A stretch of DNA of 64,000 nt from an uncultured Prevotellaceae bacterium (GTDB lineage Bacteria; Bacteroidota; Bacteroidia; Bacteroidales; Bacteroidaceae). A program made the translations under genes and the position numbers. The stretch is from the NCBI GenBank assembly GCA_902768785.1, contig CACXMM010000002.1, positions 86,589 through 150,588 of the forward strand. Direction: 5' to 3'. Each line of letters begins with the position of its first letter. The stretch's first letter is position 1. Shown in pieces: positions 9,974-18,734 of this stretch. The notes beneath the pieces are model-generated. The model was not told the origin of the DNA, did not search any database, and saw only the letters and a program-made list of their open reading frames with translations.

Positions 9974-10004
9974 CAAAGGTACTTTAAAATGCAGACACTA
10001 CAAA
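9974..10004 (-). promoter_or_regulatory. Predicted promoter of the PurF-like gene
   Basis: TTTG, 19 nt, TACCTTTG on the minus strand. The leader would be only about 20 nt, which fixes the start codon used for the PurF-like protein. Confidence 0.75.
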
Positions 10005-10058
10005 ATTATTAATAATTTATTTTTTGATTGTATTTCAAATCATCTATCAGGCATCCAG

Positions 10059-11024
10059 TCACTCTTCCTTCTTCCGCTGCATCCACAACTCCCAGCTGTT
10101 GACGATATTCTGCCAGAGGATATAACATCCTGGACCTACGGATGCTACGGGATTGAGATAGGTATAGGCAATCCATATGGCAAAGGCTGTGTTCTTCTGT
10201 CCCAGGGCCTGTCCGGCGTTGATTGTTGACAGGAAAAAATGTCCGATATATTTCCCCACAGCAAACTGCAGGATACAGAGAAATAGCGACACCACAGCGA
10301 TGCCCAGAAGTAAAGAGACCGGTGACTGACTGTTCACGATATTCTTCACGGTGGTGCCCGTGACAATCGTCAGCGAGATTCCCCAGAGATAGAAGCCAAG
10401 ATCGGGAATGCTGATAATACGGCGATGAAAACGGTGCATATAATGCTTCACAAACCAGCCCATGATCAGAGGTACCACCAGAATCAGCGCCACCCGCTGC
10501 AGGATTATCCAGAAAGCGGTGAGGAAAGTGATATGTGCACTCTTCTCGATCAATGGAAAGAAAGTGGGGATCAGGAGAGCGGTGATGAAGTTCGACAGGA
10601 AGGTGTAGGTGGTCATTGAACTGAGGTTACCACCTAACTTTGTCGTGACGACAGCTGCCGCAGCGGCACAAGGACCGATGATGCAGCACAGAATACCCTC
10701 CCACAGAATTTTGCCGTTGGTGTCGCCTGCACCGAGGCCTAAGAGGATGATGGCCACGACAACTAGAACGAAGAGGATCTGGAACAGGGAGACCCAGAAA
10801 TGCCACCACTCCAGCCGCATCTGATGGAAGTCCACCTTACAGAAAGTGACGAAAAGAATAAGAAACATGAAGAGCGGAAGGATGTCATTGAAGATCGGCT
10901 CAAAGAACCTGCTTGCCGACTCCAGCTGAGGTGTCATGGCGAAGAAGAGATAGACAATCGTTCCTATGCTCATCGACACCGGCAGGGTCCAATCTTTCAG
11001 AAATCTCAAGATTGTGGAGCCCAT
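10059..11024 (-). CDS. BASS-type (bile acid:sodium symporter-like) transporter
   Basis: An integral membrane protein of 321 residues from the chosen start MGSTILRFLKDWTLPVSMSI. It shows about nine to ten hydrophobic segments and BASS-like motifs: GPCAAAAAVVTTKLGGNLSS in the middle and NAGQALGQKNTAFAIWIAY near the end, the broken-helix region that binds ligand and sodium in this fold. The substrate cannot be read from the sequence; organic anions are usual for the superfamily. Several earlier in-frame starts (up to a GTG at 11102) would add a hydrophilic, unconserved-looking segment of up to 26 residues. It is the last gene of a run with the YebC and TSCPD genes, 123 bp after the latter. Confidence 0.75.
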   Translation of the reverse strand: MGSTILRFLKDWTLPVSMSIGTIVYLFFAMTPQLESASRFFEPIFNDILPLFMFLILFVTFCKVDFHQMRLEWWHFWVSLFQILFVLVVVAIILLGLGAGDTNGKILWEGILCCIIGPCAAAAAVVTTKLGGNLSSMTTYTFLSNFITALLIPTFFPLIEKSAHITFLTAFWIILQRVALILVVPLIMGWFVKHYMHRFHRRIISIPDLGFYLWGISLTIVTGTTVKNIVNSQSPVSLLLGIAVVSLFLCILQFAVGKYIGHFFLSTINAGQALGQKNTAFAIWIAYTYLNPVASVGPGCYILWQNIVNSWELWMQRKKEE

Positions 11025-11147
11025 TTGATGTTTCTTTTCTATCCCTTCCATTCCTGTTGATATTCTTCCCATCACTTTTACCTTTCCATCCATCTCCTTC
11101 ACAAAAAGAAAAAGGACACGAGGTTGTATGCCCCATGTCCTTATTTC

Positions 11148-11396
11148 CTATTCTGCTTGTTCAAGTGCCCTGACAAGCTGATCAGGACAGCTGGTACTCT
11201 TATAACCACAACGGATGCCGTCCAGACGGCTCTTCACATCCTCCACCTTCATTCCACGCACCAACTGGGCGATTCCCTGAAGGTTTCCGTTGCAGCCGCC
11301 GAGGAACTGCACATTCTGCACGCGGTTCTCGTCGTCAATGTCCAACTCGATCTGCTGGGAGCATGTGCCGGTTGTCTGATAAACGATATGCTTCAT
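11148..11396 (-). CDS. TSCPD domain protein
   Basis: An 82-residue protein carrying the TSCPD domain (TIGR03905-like), named for the conserved STSCPDQL near its C-terminus. Four conserved cysteines (CSQQ, GGCNGN, IRCGYKSTSC) suggest metal binding. The domain also occurs at the end of class II ribonucleotide reductases; the function of stand-alone copies is not established. The start codon directly abuts the stop of the YebC gene, so the two are probably translated from one mRNA. Confidence 0.85.
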   Translation of the reverse strand: MKHIVYQTTGTCSQQIELDIDDENRVQNVQFLGGCNGNLQGIAQLVRGMKVEDVKSRLDGIRCGYKSTSCPDQLVRALEQAE

Positions 11397-12128
11397 TTAT
11401 TCTTCCTCGGGCTTCATGTTGGTATAAACGGTCTGGACATCATCGAAGTCCTCCAATCTCTCCACCATCTTGTCAATGGTCTCACGTTGCTCTGCCGTCA
11501 CATCCTTCAGGTCGTTGGGGATACGGGTGAACTCTGCACCCGTCACCTCGAAACCGTTCTCCTCCAGGTGTTTCTGGATGGCACTGAAGCTCTGAGGGTC
11601 ACCGTAGATGGTGATGCTGTTTTCCTCGTCATCCTCGTCAAACTCATCCTCCACGCCGTAGTCGATCAGGTCGAGGATCAACTCGTCCATATCCAGATCA
11701 TCTTTCTTTTTGAAGGTGAAGACAGCCTTGTGGTCGAAAAGGAAGGCCAGACTGCCCTGTGTACCTAAGTTTCCATTGAACTTGTTGAAGACCGAACGCA
11801 CATCACCCACCGTACGTGTGGTGTTGTCGGTCAACGTCTCCACGAAGATAGCGATGCCATGAGGTCCGTATCCCTCATAGGTCACCTCTTTGTAGTCGCT
11901 CTGGTCCTTACCCATCGCATTCTTAATGGCACGTTCGATATTGTCCTTCGGCATGTTCTCACGCTTGGCATTGGCGATGATTGCGCGAAGACCTGGGTTC
12001 ATGTCAGGATCAGGACCGCCAGCCTTCACGGCGATGGCGATTTGCTTTCCAATCTTTGTAAATGTCTTGGCCATGTGGCCCCATCTTTTCAGTTTCGCAG
12101 CTTTGCGATATTCAAATGCTCTTCCCAT
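11397..12128 (-). CDS. YebC/PmpR family regulatory protein
   Basis: A 243-residue YebC/TACO1 family protein. It starts with the family signature MGRAFEYRKAAKLKRWGHMA, followed by FTKIGKQIAIAVKAGGPDPD and NMPKDNIERAIKNA. Family members have been described as DNA-binding regulators (PmpR, YebC) and as ribosome-associated factors that relieve translational stalling (TACO1, YebC2-type). Sequence alone does not decide between these roles. The C-terminal half contains an acidic stretch (VEDEFDEDDEENS). It is the first gene of a likely three-gene transcript with the TSCPD and transporter genes. No standard promoter was recognised in the AT-rich 66 bp before pheT's end. Confidence 0.93.
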   Translation of the reverse strand: MGRAFEYRKAAKLKRWGHMAKTFTKIGKQIAIAVKAGGPDPDMNPGLRAIIANAKRENMPKDNIERAIKNAMGKDQSDYKEVTYEGYGPHGIAIFVETLTDNTTRTVGDVRSVFNKFNGNLGTQGSLAFLFDHKAVFTFKKKDDLDMDELILDLIDYGVEDEFDEDDEENSITIYGDPQSFSAIQKHLEENGFEVTGAEFTRIPNDLKDVTAEQRETIDKMVERLEDFDDVQTVYTNMKPEEE

Positions 12129-12194
12129 ATATTTATAAATTTCGTATTATTCGGTTTTCGATATATCGATATTTTTTATAACGATAGAACAATA

Positions 12195-14660
12195 TTATCG
12201 AAGCTCTGCTCCCAGTTTCTGCTTGAGATTACTGATCAGCTTCTGCATGATGGCATCGATCTGCTTATCGTTCAGCGTTTTCTGCTCATCTTGGAGAATG
12301 AAATTCACAGCGTAGCTCTTCTTACCAGCAGGCAGATTCTTACCTTCATAGACATCGAAGAGTTCCACCTTCTTCAACAATTTCTTCTCACTCTGGTATG
12401 CGATCTGCTCTATACTGGCAAACTCCACATTCTCATCGAGGAGCAAGGCAAGGTCACGGCTTACTGCAGGATACTTACTGATTTCCGTATAGGTAACCTT
12501 GTTCTTACGGATAGCCTTCATCAGGGCAGTCCAGTTCATGTCTGCATAATACACCTCATGATCGATGTCAAACTGCTTCTGAAGGTTCTTGGCCACAACG
12601 CCCAACTCTACCAGAACCTTACCACCACGGTTCTCGATGGCCATGGCCTTAGTGAAAATCTCATTACTGCTCTCTTTGAACACAAGTGCACCGAACGACA
12701 GACCGATTCTGCGAAGAATGTTCAGCACGTAGGCTTTCAGCTCAAAGAAAGTACTCTCCTCATCGGGGTGTGCCCATGAGCCCTCCACACGCTTACCGGT
12801 AACCCATAAGCCCAGATGGTTCTCCTCCTTATAGGCGTTCATCGGGTTCTCCACGTCGGCATGCTCGGGGTAATAGAAATAGACATTTCCGAATTCGAAG
12901 AATTTGAGGTTCGGGTTCTTGCGGTTAGCATTATGGGTAATGCTCTCCAAGCCTCCGAACAACAAGGACTGGCGCATCACGTTCAGGTCGGAGCTCAGCG
13001 GATTCATGATTTTCACTAGATTCTCGTTCTTGTAGCTCTCGGGGGTGTTATCGTAATACGCCATCTTGGTCAGGGAGTTATTCAGAATCTCGTTGAATCC
13101 GCAGCCTACCAACTGCTCACCTACAAGGTTCTCCAGCTGGTGCTTGCGATCTTCCTCCCCTTTGATCACCAACGATGATTTCAACTGGGTTGGAATCTCC
13201 ACGTTGTTATAGCCATAGACACGAAGGATATCCTCAACGACGTCACAGGGACGCTGCACATCCACACGGTAGGCTGGGACCAGCAGCTTCAGTCCTTCGG
13301 CATCCTCACTCTCTATCTTCATTTCCAAGGAGGTGACGATATTCTTGATGGTCTCTATGGGGATCATTTTACCAATCAGTTGGTGGACATAGTCATATTT
13401 CAGGTCAACGGGGAAATCGGACAGCGGGTTGGGATACACATCCTTGATTTGCATGCTCACTTTTCCGCCAGCCAGCTCCTTACAGAGGATAGCGGCCTGT
13501 TTCAGAGCATAGATGGTACCATTGGGATCGATACCGCGCTCGAAACGGAAACTCGCATCCGTACTCAGACCATGGCGGCGGGCACTCTTACGAATCCAGG
13601 TTGGGTGGAAATAAGCCGACTCCAACACCACATCCTTGGTGGTCTCGTAGGTACCGCTACCCTTGCCGCCGAACACACCGGCGATACACATCGGCTCCTC
13701 GGCATTGCAGATTGCCAGGTCACGGTCGGAGAGCTTGTGCTCCACACCGTCAAGTGTGACAAACGGTGTGCCCTCTGGCATCGTCTTTACCACGATCTGA
13801 TGACCGGTCACCATGTCGGCATCGAAACAGTGCAACGGCTGACCATAGGCCATCATGATATAGTTGGTGATATCCACGATATTGTTGATCGGACGGAGGC
13901 CGACAGTGGTCAGCTTGTTCTTTAACCACTCAGGACTCTCCTTTACCTCACAGTCGGTAATGCTCACACAGGCATAACGCTTGCAGGCTTCTTCGTTCTC
14001 AATCACCACATCGATGGGCAGTGACTCGTTGTCAACGGTGAAGGCACTACTGTCGGGACGGTGCAGAGATGTTTGGTAGCCTTTCTGTTTCAGCCAGGCA
14101 TAGAGATCACGTGCCACACCCCAGTGAGAGAGAGCATCGGCACGGTTGGCCGTAATGTCCACCTCAATAAGCCAGTCACTTTCTAAATGATAGTATTCGG
14201 CAGCAGGAGTACCTACGACAGCATCTTCCGGTAATACGATGATACCGTCATGACTGCTACCTACGCCAATCTCATCCTCGGCGCAAATCATACCGCAGCT
14301 TTCCACGCCACGCAGTTTGCTCTTCTTGATCACAAATTCCTGATCACCATCATACAGAACACAGCCTAAGTCGGCCACGATCACTTTCTGCCCTGCCGCC
14401 ACATTAGGGGCACCGCATACAATCTGCGAAGGCTCACCCTTACCCAGGTCAACCGTCGTCACATGAAGATGATCGGAATTGGGGTGCATCTCACAGGTTA
14501 GCACCTTTCCTACATACAATCCTTTTAATCCTCCTTTGATACTCTGTACTTCTTCTAACGCGTCCACTTCAAGACCTTCCGAGGTCAATGCGTCGCACAC
14601 CTCTTGCGGTGTAAGATCAAAGTCAACGTATTCTTTAAGCCATTTATATGATATATTCAT
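12195..14660 (-). CDS. pheT: Phenylalanyl-tRNA synthetase beta subunit
   Basis: An 821-residue beta chain of the alpha2-beta2 phenylalanyl-tRNA synthetase. The domain order fits: N-terminal B1 (MNISYKWLKEYVDFDLTPQE), an EMAP/OB tRNA-binding fold (LYVGKVLTCEMHPNSDHLHV), the B3/B4 editing domain, B5 (YDYVHQLIGKMIPIETIKNI), the catalytic-like core (NNSLTKMAYYD, MRQSLLFGGLESITHNANRK) and a C-terminal anticodon-binding FDX-ACB domain (ISKYPAVSRDLALLLDENVE). The alpha subunit gene pheS is not in the window. The gene has its own promoter 35 bp upstream. Confidence 0.97.
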   Translation of the reverse strand: MNISYKWLKEYVDFDLTPQEVCDALTSEGLEVDALEEVQSIKGGLKGLYVGKVLTCEMHPNSDHLHVTTVDLGKGEPSQIVCGAPNVAAGQKVIVADLGCVLYDGDQEFVIKKSKLRGVESCGMICAEDEIGVGSSHDGIIVLPEDAVVGTPAAEYYHLESDWLIEVDITANRADALSHWGVARDLYAWLKQKGYQTSLHRPDSSAFTVDNESLPIDVVIENEEACKRYACVSITDCEVKESPEWLKNKLTTVGLRPINNIVDITNYIMMAYGQPLHCFDADMVTGHQIVVKTMPEGTPFVTLDGVEHKLSDRDLAICNAEEPMCIAGVFGGKGSGTYETTKDVVLESAYFHPTWIRKSARRHGLSTDASFRFERGIDPNGTIYALKQAAILCKELAGGKVSMQIKDVYPNPLSDFPVDLKYDYVHQLIGKMIPIETIKNIVTSLEMKIESEDAEGLKLLVPAYRVDVQRPCDVVEDILRVYGYNNVEIPTQLKSSLVIKGEEDRKHQLENLVGEQLVGCGFNEILNNSLTKMAYYDNTPESYKNENLVKIMNPLSSDLNVMRQSLLFGGLESITHNANRKNPNLKFFEFGNVYFYYPEHADVENPMNAYKEENHLGLWVTGKRVEGSWAHPDEESTFFELKAYVLNILRRIGLSFGALVFKESSNEIFTKAMAIENRGGKVLVELGVVAKNLQKQFDIDHEVYYADMNWTALMKAIRKNKVTYTEISKYPAVSRDLALLLDENVEFASIEQIAYQSEKKLLKKVELFDVYEGKNLPAGKKSYAVNFILQDEQKTLNDKQIDAIMQKLISNLKQKLGAELR

Positions 14661-14694
14661 TGCAATGATGATTAATATTCTTTGAAAGCGGTTG

Positions 14695-14725
14695 CAAAAT
14701 TACTAAAAAATCTACACCCCTACAA
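14695..14725 (-). promoter_or_regulatory. Predicted pheT promoter
   Basis: TTG, 20 nt, TAATTTTG on the minus strand, about 35 nt before the pheT start codon. No T-box or leader-peptide attenuator was recognised in the short leader. Confidence 0.65.
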
Positions 14726-14746
14726 GAAAAACGATGAAAATCAGCT

Positions 14747-15676
14747 CTACCGCAGACGAAGTTCATCACCGATGCGCAACTGGTAATCCGGACTCAGTTT
14801 GTTCATCTTATACAGATTCTTCAGACGGATGCCGTAATACTGGGCGATCGAATACATGCTCTCCCCTGCCTTCACCCTGTGCGGACGGTTCTTATAGGCC
14901 TCGTCAGCCTTCTTCTGCTTCTTCTTCAGCCAGACCATCTCGTTCTCCAGCAACGGGGAACGGTAGTCACGCTCGTTGTATTTGGCAATCTTCTTCCCGC
15001 TGATACCAATCTCTTTCCCAATGCTTTCATAGGTGTCACCTTTTCTTGCCTGCAGGAAATAATTCTTGTTATAAATATGGATGGGATGAAGGAAGCCGTC
15101 TTCCCGATGACCATTGTTCTGGGCCATGAACTTGTCATAGCTCTTGGCAGTATCATAACGGTACAGCTTATAAAGCTCAATCAGGTTGATAAGCTGTGGC
15201 GCGTAATTGGGATTCGTGGCATAGCCGCATGCTTTCAGTCCGCGGGCCCAGCCTTTGTAGTCGGTGATAGAAAGATTGAAAAGGGGTGCGTAGCGTTTGT
15301 TCTTCCTAAGGAACTGGCTATGGTCATCATAGCTCTCCTGAGCATTGTTATACGCCCGGAAACATTCCTTCTGGGCATCATCATCGTGATGGACAGTACG
15401 TCCCATCCATCCATGACATTTGATCCCGAAATGGTTGTTACCTTTCTTTACCAGGTCACTGTTGCCCGCACCGCTCTCCAGAATACCCTGAGCCAGTGTG
15501 ATGCTTGCGGGAATCTTGTTCTTCAGCATCTGCTCGATGGCCAGATCGCGGTATTGGTCGATATAGGTCTGATAACGTTGATTCCACTTCATCTGCTGCG
15601 CCATAACGGAGAAAGCGCCAAACAAAGTGAAAACAAAAAGGAGCGTACCCCTAAATAAACTCACAATTCTAAACAT
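14747..15676 (-). CDS. Exported GH73 glucosaminidase with LysM repeats
   Basis: A 309-residue peptidoglycan hydrolase. It has a signal peptide (hydrophobic stretch ending at VMAQ, residues 1-26), a FlgJ-like glucosaminidase domain (about 35-170; the catalytic Glu is in TLAQGILESGAGNSDL, and KGNNHFGIKCHGW is also typical) and two LysM peptidoglycan-binding modules (about 205-250, and 263-309 beginning HRVKAGESMYSIAQYYGIR). It cleaves N-acetylglucosaminyl bonds in the cell wall, probably during growth or division. Its promoter lies so close that the mRNA would be almost leaderless from this ATG; an in-frame GTG four codons later is an alternative start that keeps the signal peptide. Confidence 0.9.
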   Translation of the reverse strand: MFRIVSLFRGTLLFVFTLFGAFSVMAQQMKWNQRYQTYIDQYRDLAIEQMLKNKIPASITLAQGILESGAGNSDLVKKGNNHFGIKCHGWMGRTVHHDDDAQKECFRAYNNAQESYDDHSQFLRKNKRYAPLFNLSITDYKGWARGLKACGYATNPNYAPQLINLIELYKLYRYDTAKSYDKFMAQNNGHREDGFLHPIHIYNKNYFLQARKGDTYESIGKEIGISGKKIAKYNERDYRSPLLENEMVWLKKKQKKADEAYKNRPHRVKAGESMYSIAQYYGIRLKNLYKMNKLSPDYQLRIGDELRLR

Positions 15677-15681
15677 GCCCG

Positions 15682-15712
15682 CAAAATTACACTAAATTTC
15701 GCAGATAACAAA
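15682..15712 (-). promoter_or_regulatory. Predicted promoter of the GH73 gene, overlapping the upstream terminator
   Basis: TTTG, 19 nt, TAATTTTG on the minus strand. The -33 box is formed by the end of the poly-T tract of the upstream terminator, and the -7 box ends six bases before the ATG. Confidence 0.6.
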
Positions 15713-15738
15713 AAAATAACACATGATTGTGTTATTTT
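15710..15738 (-). terminator. Intrinsic terminator of the envelope operon
   Basis: A perfect 10-bp stem (AAAATAACAC with GTGTTATTTT, 6-nt loop) followed by seven T residues on the minus strand. The stem includes the stop codon of the CpxP-like gene. Confidence 0.78.
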
Positions 15739-16175
15739 GTTGGGCCTCTTCTGCCAGCGACACGCTGGAAGGACTGTCTGTGGAATCGGTCTTCCGCATT
15801 GATAGCATCAAACACTTTCTTTGCCGGAAGTATCTTCAAGAAGCGCTCATGGTACTTTTTCTGTATCTCCTTGATCTGGAGTTCCAATTCATCGCGCTGT
15901 AGAATGGCCTTACGGCACGAAGCATCATCTGTGGGCCTTACAAATCCATTGCGCCCAGCTCGCATATACAACGCTCGTTGCTTGTTCAGCATCTCGCGAT
16001 AAACAGGAAAGAAGGCGGCAGCCTCCATAGGCGTAAGACCGGCCTCGCGGGTGATGAACTGCTCCAGATCAGCCTGGAAGCGTTGAGGATCGAAGCGCAT
16101 CTGCGGCATCCTGCCTTGAGCATAAATCGCGCTTGTCAGCATCAACACCATGTATAGATTCAGTATTCTCTTCAT
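15732..16175 (-). CDS. Small periplasmic CpxP/Spy-like protein
   Basis: A 147-residue product starting MKRILNLYMVLMLTSAIYAQ, a signal peptide. The mature part is arginine- and glutamine-rich and almost wholly helical, with a Spy/CpxP-like layout (FITREAGLTPMEAAAFFPVY, then LQRDELELQIKEIQKKYHER). In other bacteria such proteins sense or chaperone misfolded periplasmic proteins. Its place as the last gene after an ECF sigma factor and an anti-sigma-like protein supports an envelope-sensing role, which is inference. A longer frame from a TTG at 16211 overlaps the previous gene and lacks a signal-like N-terminus, so the ATG was preferred. Confidence 0.7.
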   Translation of the reverse strand: MKRILNLYMVLMLTSAIYAQGRMPQMRFDPQRFQADLEQFITREAGLTPMEAAAFFPVYREMLNKQRALYMRAGRNGFVRPTDDASCRKAILQRDELELQIKEIQKKYHERFLKILPAKKVFDAINAEDRFHRQSFQRVAGRRGPTK

Positions 16176-16200
16176 CTCTGGGTTCGTTGAATATCGTTTG

Positions 16201-16599
16201 TCAGTTTTCAATCAGATACGAATAAATTTCCGCATTGTCAATCATAGCGTAATCCACCATCTCATCCATCATGTAATCAGACTGGACAGATTTCGTTTCT
16301 GTATTTTTTAGCGCTGCCGATGCCATCTCTTTCTGGGAATCCTGGTCTCTGTTCACCCCAGTTGATGCATAGTAAGTGGCAGCACCGAAAAGCACAGCAG
16401 CAAAACTGGCCGCTATGGCGAAGCGCCGCATCGGCCTAATCCACGTTCTCTTGGCAACAGGCATCTCCACTTCCACAGCCTTAGGCTCCTCCTCGGGCAA
16501 CTGCTCCATGAACTTGCTGGCAAAGTTGTCAAAGTATCCCTCAGGCACCTTGAAAGGGTTCTCCTGACCGAATTTCTGTTTCAGTAGTTCTTCTGTCAT
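16201..16599 (-). CDS. Putative membrane-bound anti-sigma-like protein
   Basis: A 132-residue protein with a cytoplasmic N-terminus (MTEELLKQKFGQENPFKVPE), one transmembrane helix (about residues 59-78, FAIAASFAAVLFGAATYYAS) and an acidic external tail (YMMDEMVDYAMIDNAEIYSY). Its start overlaps the stop of the ECF sigma gene by four bases (ATGA), a sign of translational coupling. Topology and position are those of an anti-sigma factor, but no zinc-binding ZAS motif is visible, so this is a positional inference. Confidence 0.65.
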   Translation of the reverse strand: MTEELLKQKFGQENPFKVPEGYFDNFASKFMEQLPEEEPKAVEVEMPVAKRTWIRPMRRFAIAASFAAVLFGAATYYASTGVNRDQDSQKEMASAALKNTETKSVQSDYMMDEMVDYAMIDNAEIYSYLIEN

Positions 16600-17177
16600 G
16601 ATCTTTCTATTTTGTTATTAGACGTAGTATTCGTTGAATGGTTTAAAACATATTCAGATATTTTTTTTACTGCGATATGATAGGAGGCTTTGAGCGCTCC
16701 CTCACTAGTTCCCATGAGCTTGGAGAGCTCACTGTATTTCATCTCATCAAAGTAACGGAGAGTGAACACAGTGCGCTGAACTTCGGGCAGGGCTGCTATG
16801 GCCTCCTGCAACAAGGCCTGGGCCTCGTCACCATCGAAGTAGTCGTCGGCCATCAGTCGGTTGGCCACAGCGAGATCGGCATCCGCACTCACCTTGTGCT
16901 GTTGTCGGCGCAGGTGGTCAAGACTCTCATTGATCGCGATGCGGTAAAGCCAAGTGGACAGTTTCGACTTGTTCTGGAAGTCCTTGATACTGTTCCACGC
17001 CTTCATGAACGTGTTCTGCAGTACGTCATTGGCATCATCATGATCGAGCACAATACGACGGATCTTCCAGTACAGCGGTTCAGTATAGAGCTGTACGATC
17101 ATGCCAAAGGCGCACCGTTGCTGGGCGGGTTCCATCAGCATGCTTAGTATCTGTTCCTCGTCGTATTGCTTGGGCAT
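16596..17177 (-). CDS. ECF-type RNA polymerase sigma factor
   Basis: A 193-residue sigma-70 family protein with region 2 (about residues 25-90: VLDHDDANDVLQNTFMKAWN, then KLSTWLYRIAINESLDHLRR) and region 4 (about 125-175: ALPEVQRTVFTLRYFDEMKY, ending in the helix-turn-helix LMGTSEGALKASYHIAVKKI). It would direct RNA polymerase to its own promoter set. It starts six bases after the L,D-transpeptidase stop and is followed by overlapping anti-sigma-like and CpxP-like genes. The neighbourhood points to control of cell-wall or envelope functions, probably including this operon itself. Confidence 0.93.
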   Translation of the reverse strand: MPKQYDEEQILSMLMEPAQQRCAFGMIVQLYTEPLYWKIRRIVLDHDDANDVLQNTFMKAWNSIKDFQNKSKLSTWLYRIAINESLDHLRRQQHKVSADADLAVANRLMADDYFDGDEAQALLQEAIAALPEVQRTVFTLRYFDEMKYSELSKLMGTSEGALKASYHIAVKKISEYVLNHSTNTTSNNKIERS

Positions 17178-17183
17178 ACCTTA

Positions 17184-18716
17184 TTAAATATATATATATG
17201 GTTTCAGATGCTCTTTCAGCGCTCTGTCATAACCATAGACATCCATATACTCTTTCAGCACCCCGTCCTGGTCGGGATATAGTGTAAAATAGGTGATGAA
17301 CACCGGAACATGTGGCTCCACCTTCACCTGATGGATCAGCAGATCCTTGTCGATATCGGGCTGATCCTCATTATCCCCATCATGCGGTCTCAGGTCAGCC
17401 GTCATGGAGTATTTGATCTTTTCCAACAGATCGCCGTCAGGATCATGAAGCAGGAACCTTGCCAGTTCAAACGGTTGCTGCACACGTACACATCCATGAC
17501 TCACAGCCCTAAACGATCGGTCAAACACCCACGGCGATGAGGTGTCGTGGAGATAGACCGAGTGGTTGTTCGGAAAACGGAAAATGATCCGTCCCAGAGA
17601 GTTTCCCGGTCCACCCCGTTGCACGATATACTGTCTTCCGTCAGCTATCCTGCTATATGACCCGCGGTAATACTCCAGTTTTCCTTCCTTCTTGTCATAG
17701 ATATACATGTTGTTCCGTTTCAGGTATCCATGACTATAGACAATGCCCAAGGCAATGCTTTTCGGGACAAACCACTGCGGGTTGACATCCATGCGCTCGA
17801 TCCGACTGGTGAGCAAGGGGGTCTTGCTCTTCTTCGTCCCACAGCCCACACGCATCGACAGAGTGGAATCAGGACAGACGGCATAAAGCCGGAAGGCAGG
17901 CACATTCACCAGCACGTATTTCTTGTGCTGCTCTGGAGCATCCTCGAGATACCACCGGCAACGCTCAATGTTACAAAGAATAGTCAGTTTCTCTGCCTCC
18001 GACAAGTTCTTATCCCTGAGCCTCTGGCATAATGTCTTATACAGTTTGTTCGTGGGTTGTACCTCTTTGAGGAAGGTGGCCACACTGTCATGACTTATCT
18101 TACCAAAAGCGCAAGAGAAGAAAGCATCCTTCGGTCGCTTCACCTTCACGTCGAATAACTGATAATAGGTGACATGCAAAGAGTCACTGTCCTTCACGTC
18201 GCAGTGGTTCATCACATACTCCGCATTAAGGTATCCGTACCGCTGTCCGACACAGTAGCGCAGGAAGGCCTTTGTGAGGTTATACTCCAGTCGTGCCAAT
18301 ACTGCGTTCAGGTTCTTCACACTGTCACCCACCTCCAACTGCCGGATTCTCTCCAGGTCGATCTGAATCTGTCGGCGACGGAATACCTCAGGTGAGATGC
18401 CACCCTCCTCTACCCTGTCCAGATAAGACACCAAGGAGTCAGCACGACGATCCACACCATGGCGGTCTATCCAAAGCAGCGGTTGTTCCTGCAAGTAATG
18501 GTTGCGTGTATGGCGATCGGCCGCCAGATCCCCATGATCCTCCAGTGCAAGTTGTCTGAGCTGTTTCCTGATCTGATGGGCATCCACCACATAATCGGTC
18601 CTCTTCATCGCAGAAAAGGTCTCAAGGGTTAAAAAGCGATTGGGATTTTCTTGCTTCTCCTGACAGGCAACAAGCACGCATGTCAAGAGAAGAAGGTATA
18701 TCGTTACTCTACACAC
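17184..18716 (-). CDS. L,D-transpeptidase lipoprotein (YcbB/LdtD-like)
   Basis: A 510-residue cell-wall enzyme. The N-terminus is a lipoprotein signal with lipobox LVAC. The catalytic YkuD domain sits at about residues 280-440 and contains SHGCVRVQQPFELARFLL, whose cysteine is the nucleophile, and the preceding histidine in VYLHDTSSPW. The size and the long N-terminal part fit YcbB-like enzymes, which make 3-3 cross-links between meso-diaminopimelate residues or attach proteins to the wall. The start is a GTG, the only start before the signal. It follows the small sorting-domain-like gene by 18 bp and precedes the ECF sigma gene by 6 bp. Confidence 0.9.
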   Translation of the reverse strand: MCRVTIYLLLLTCVLVACQEKQENPNRFLTLETFSAMKRTDYVVDAHQIRKQLRQLALEDHGDLAADRHTRNHYLQEQPLLWIDRHGVDRRADSLVSYLDRVEEGGISPEVFRRRQIQIDLERIRQLEVGDSVKNLNAVLARLEYNLTKAFLRYCVGQRYGYLNAEYVMNHCDVKDSDSLHVTYYQLFDVKVKRPKDAFFSCAFGKISHDSVATFLKEVQPTNKLYKTLCQRLRDKNLSEAEKLTILCNIERCRWYLEDAPEQHKKYVLVNVPAFRLYAVCPDSTLSMRVGCGTKKSKTPLLTSRIERMDVNPQWFVPKSIALGIVYSHGYLKRNNMYIYDKKEGKLEYYRGSYSRIADGRQYIVQRGGPGNSLGRIIFRFPNNHSVYLHDTSSPWVFDRSFRAVSHGCVRVQQPFELARFLLHDPDGDLLEKIKYSMTADLRPHDGDNEDQPDIDKDLLIHQVKVEPHVPVFITYFTLYPDQDGVLKEYMDVYGYDRALKEHLKPYIYI

Positions 18717-18734
18717 AACCAGTGTCAGTAAAAC

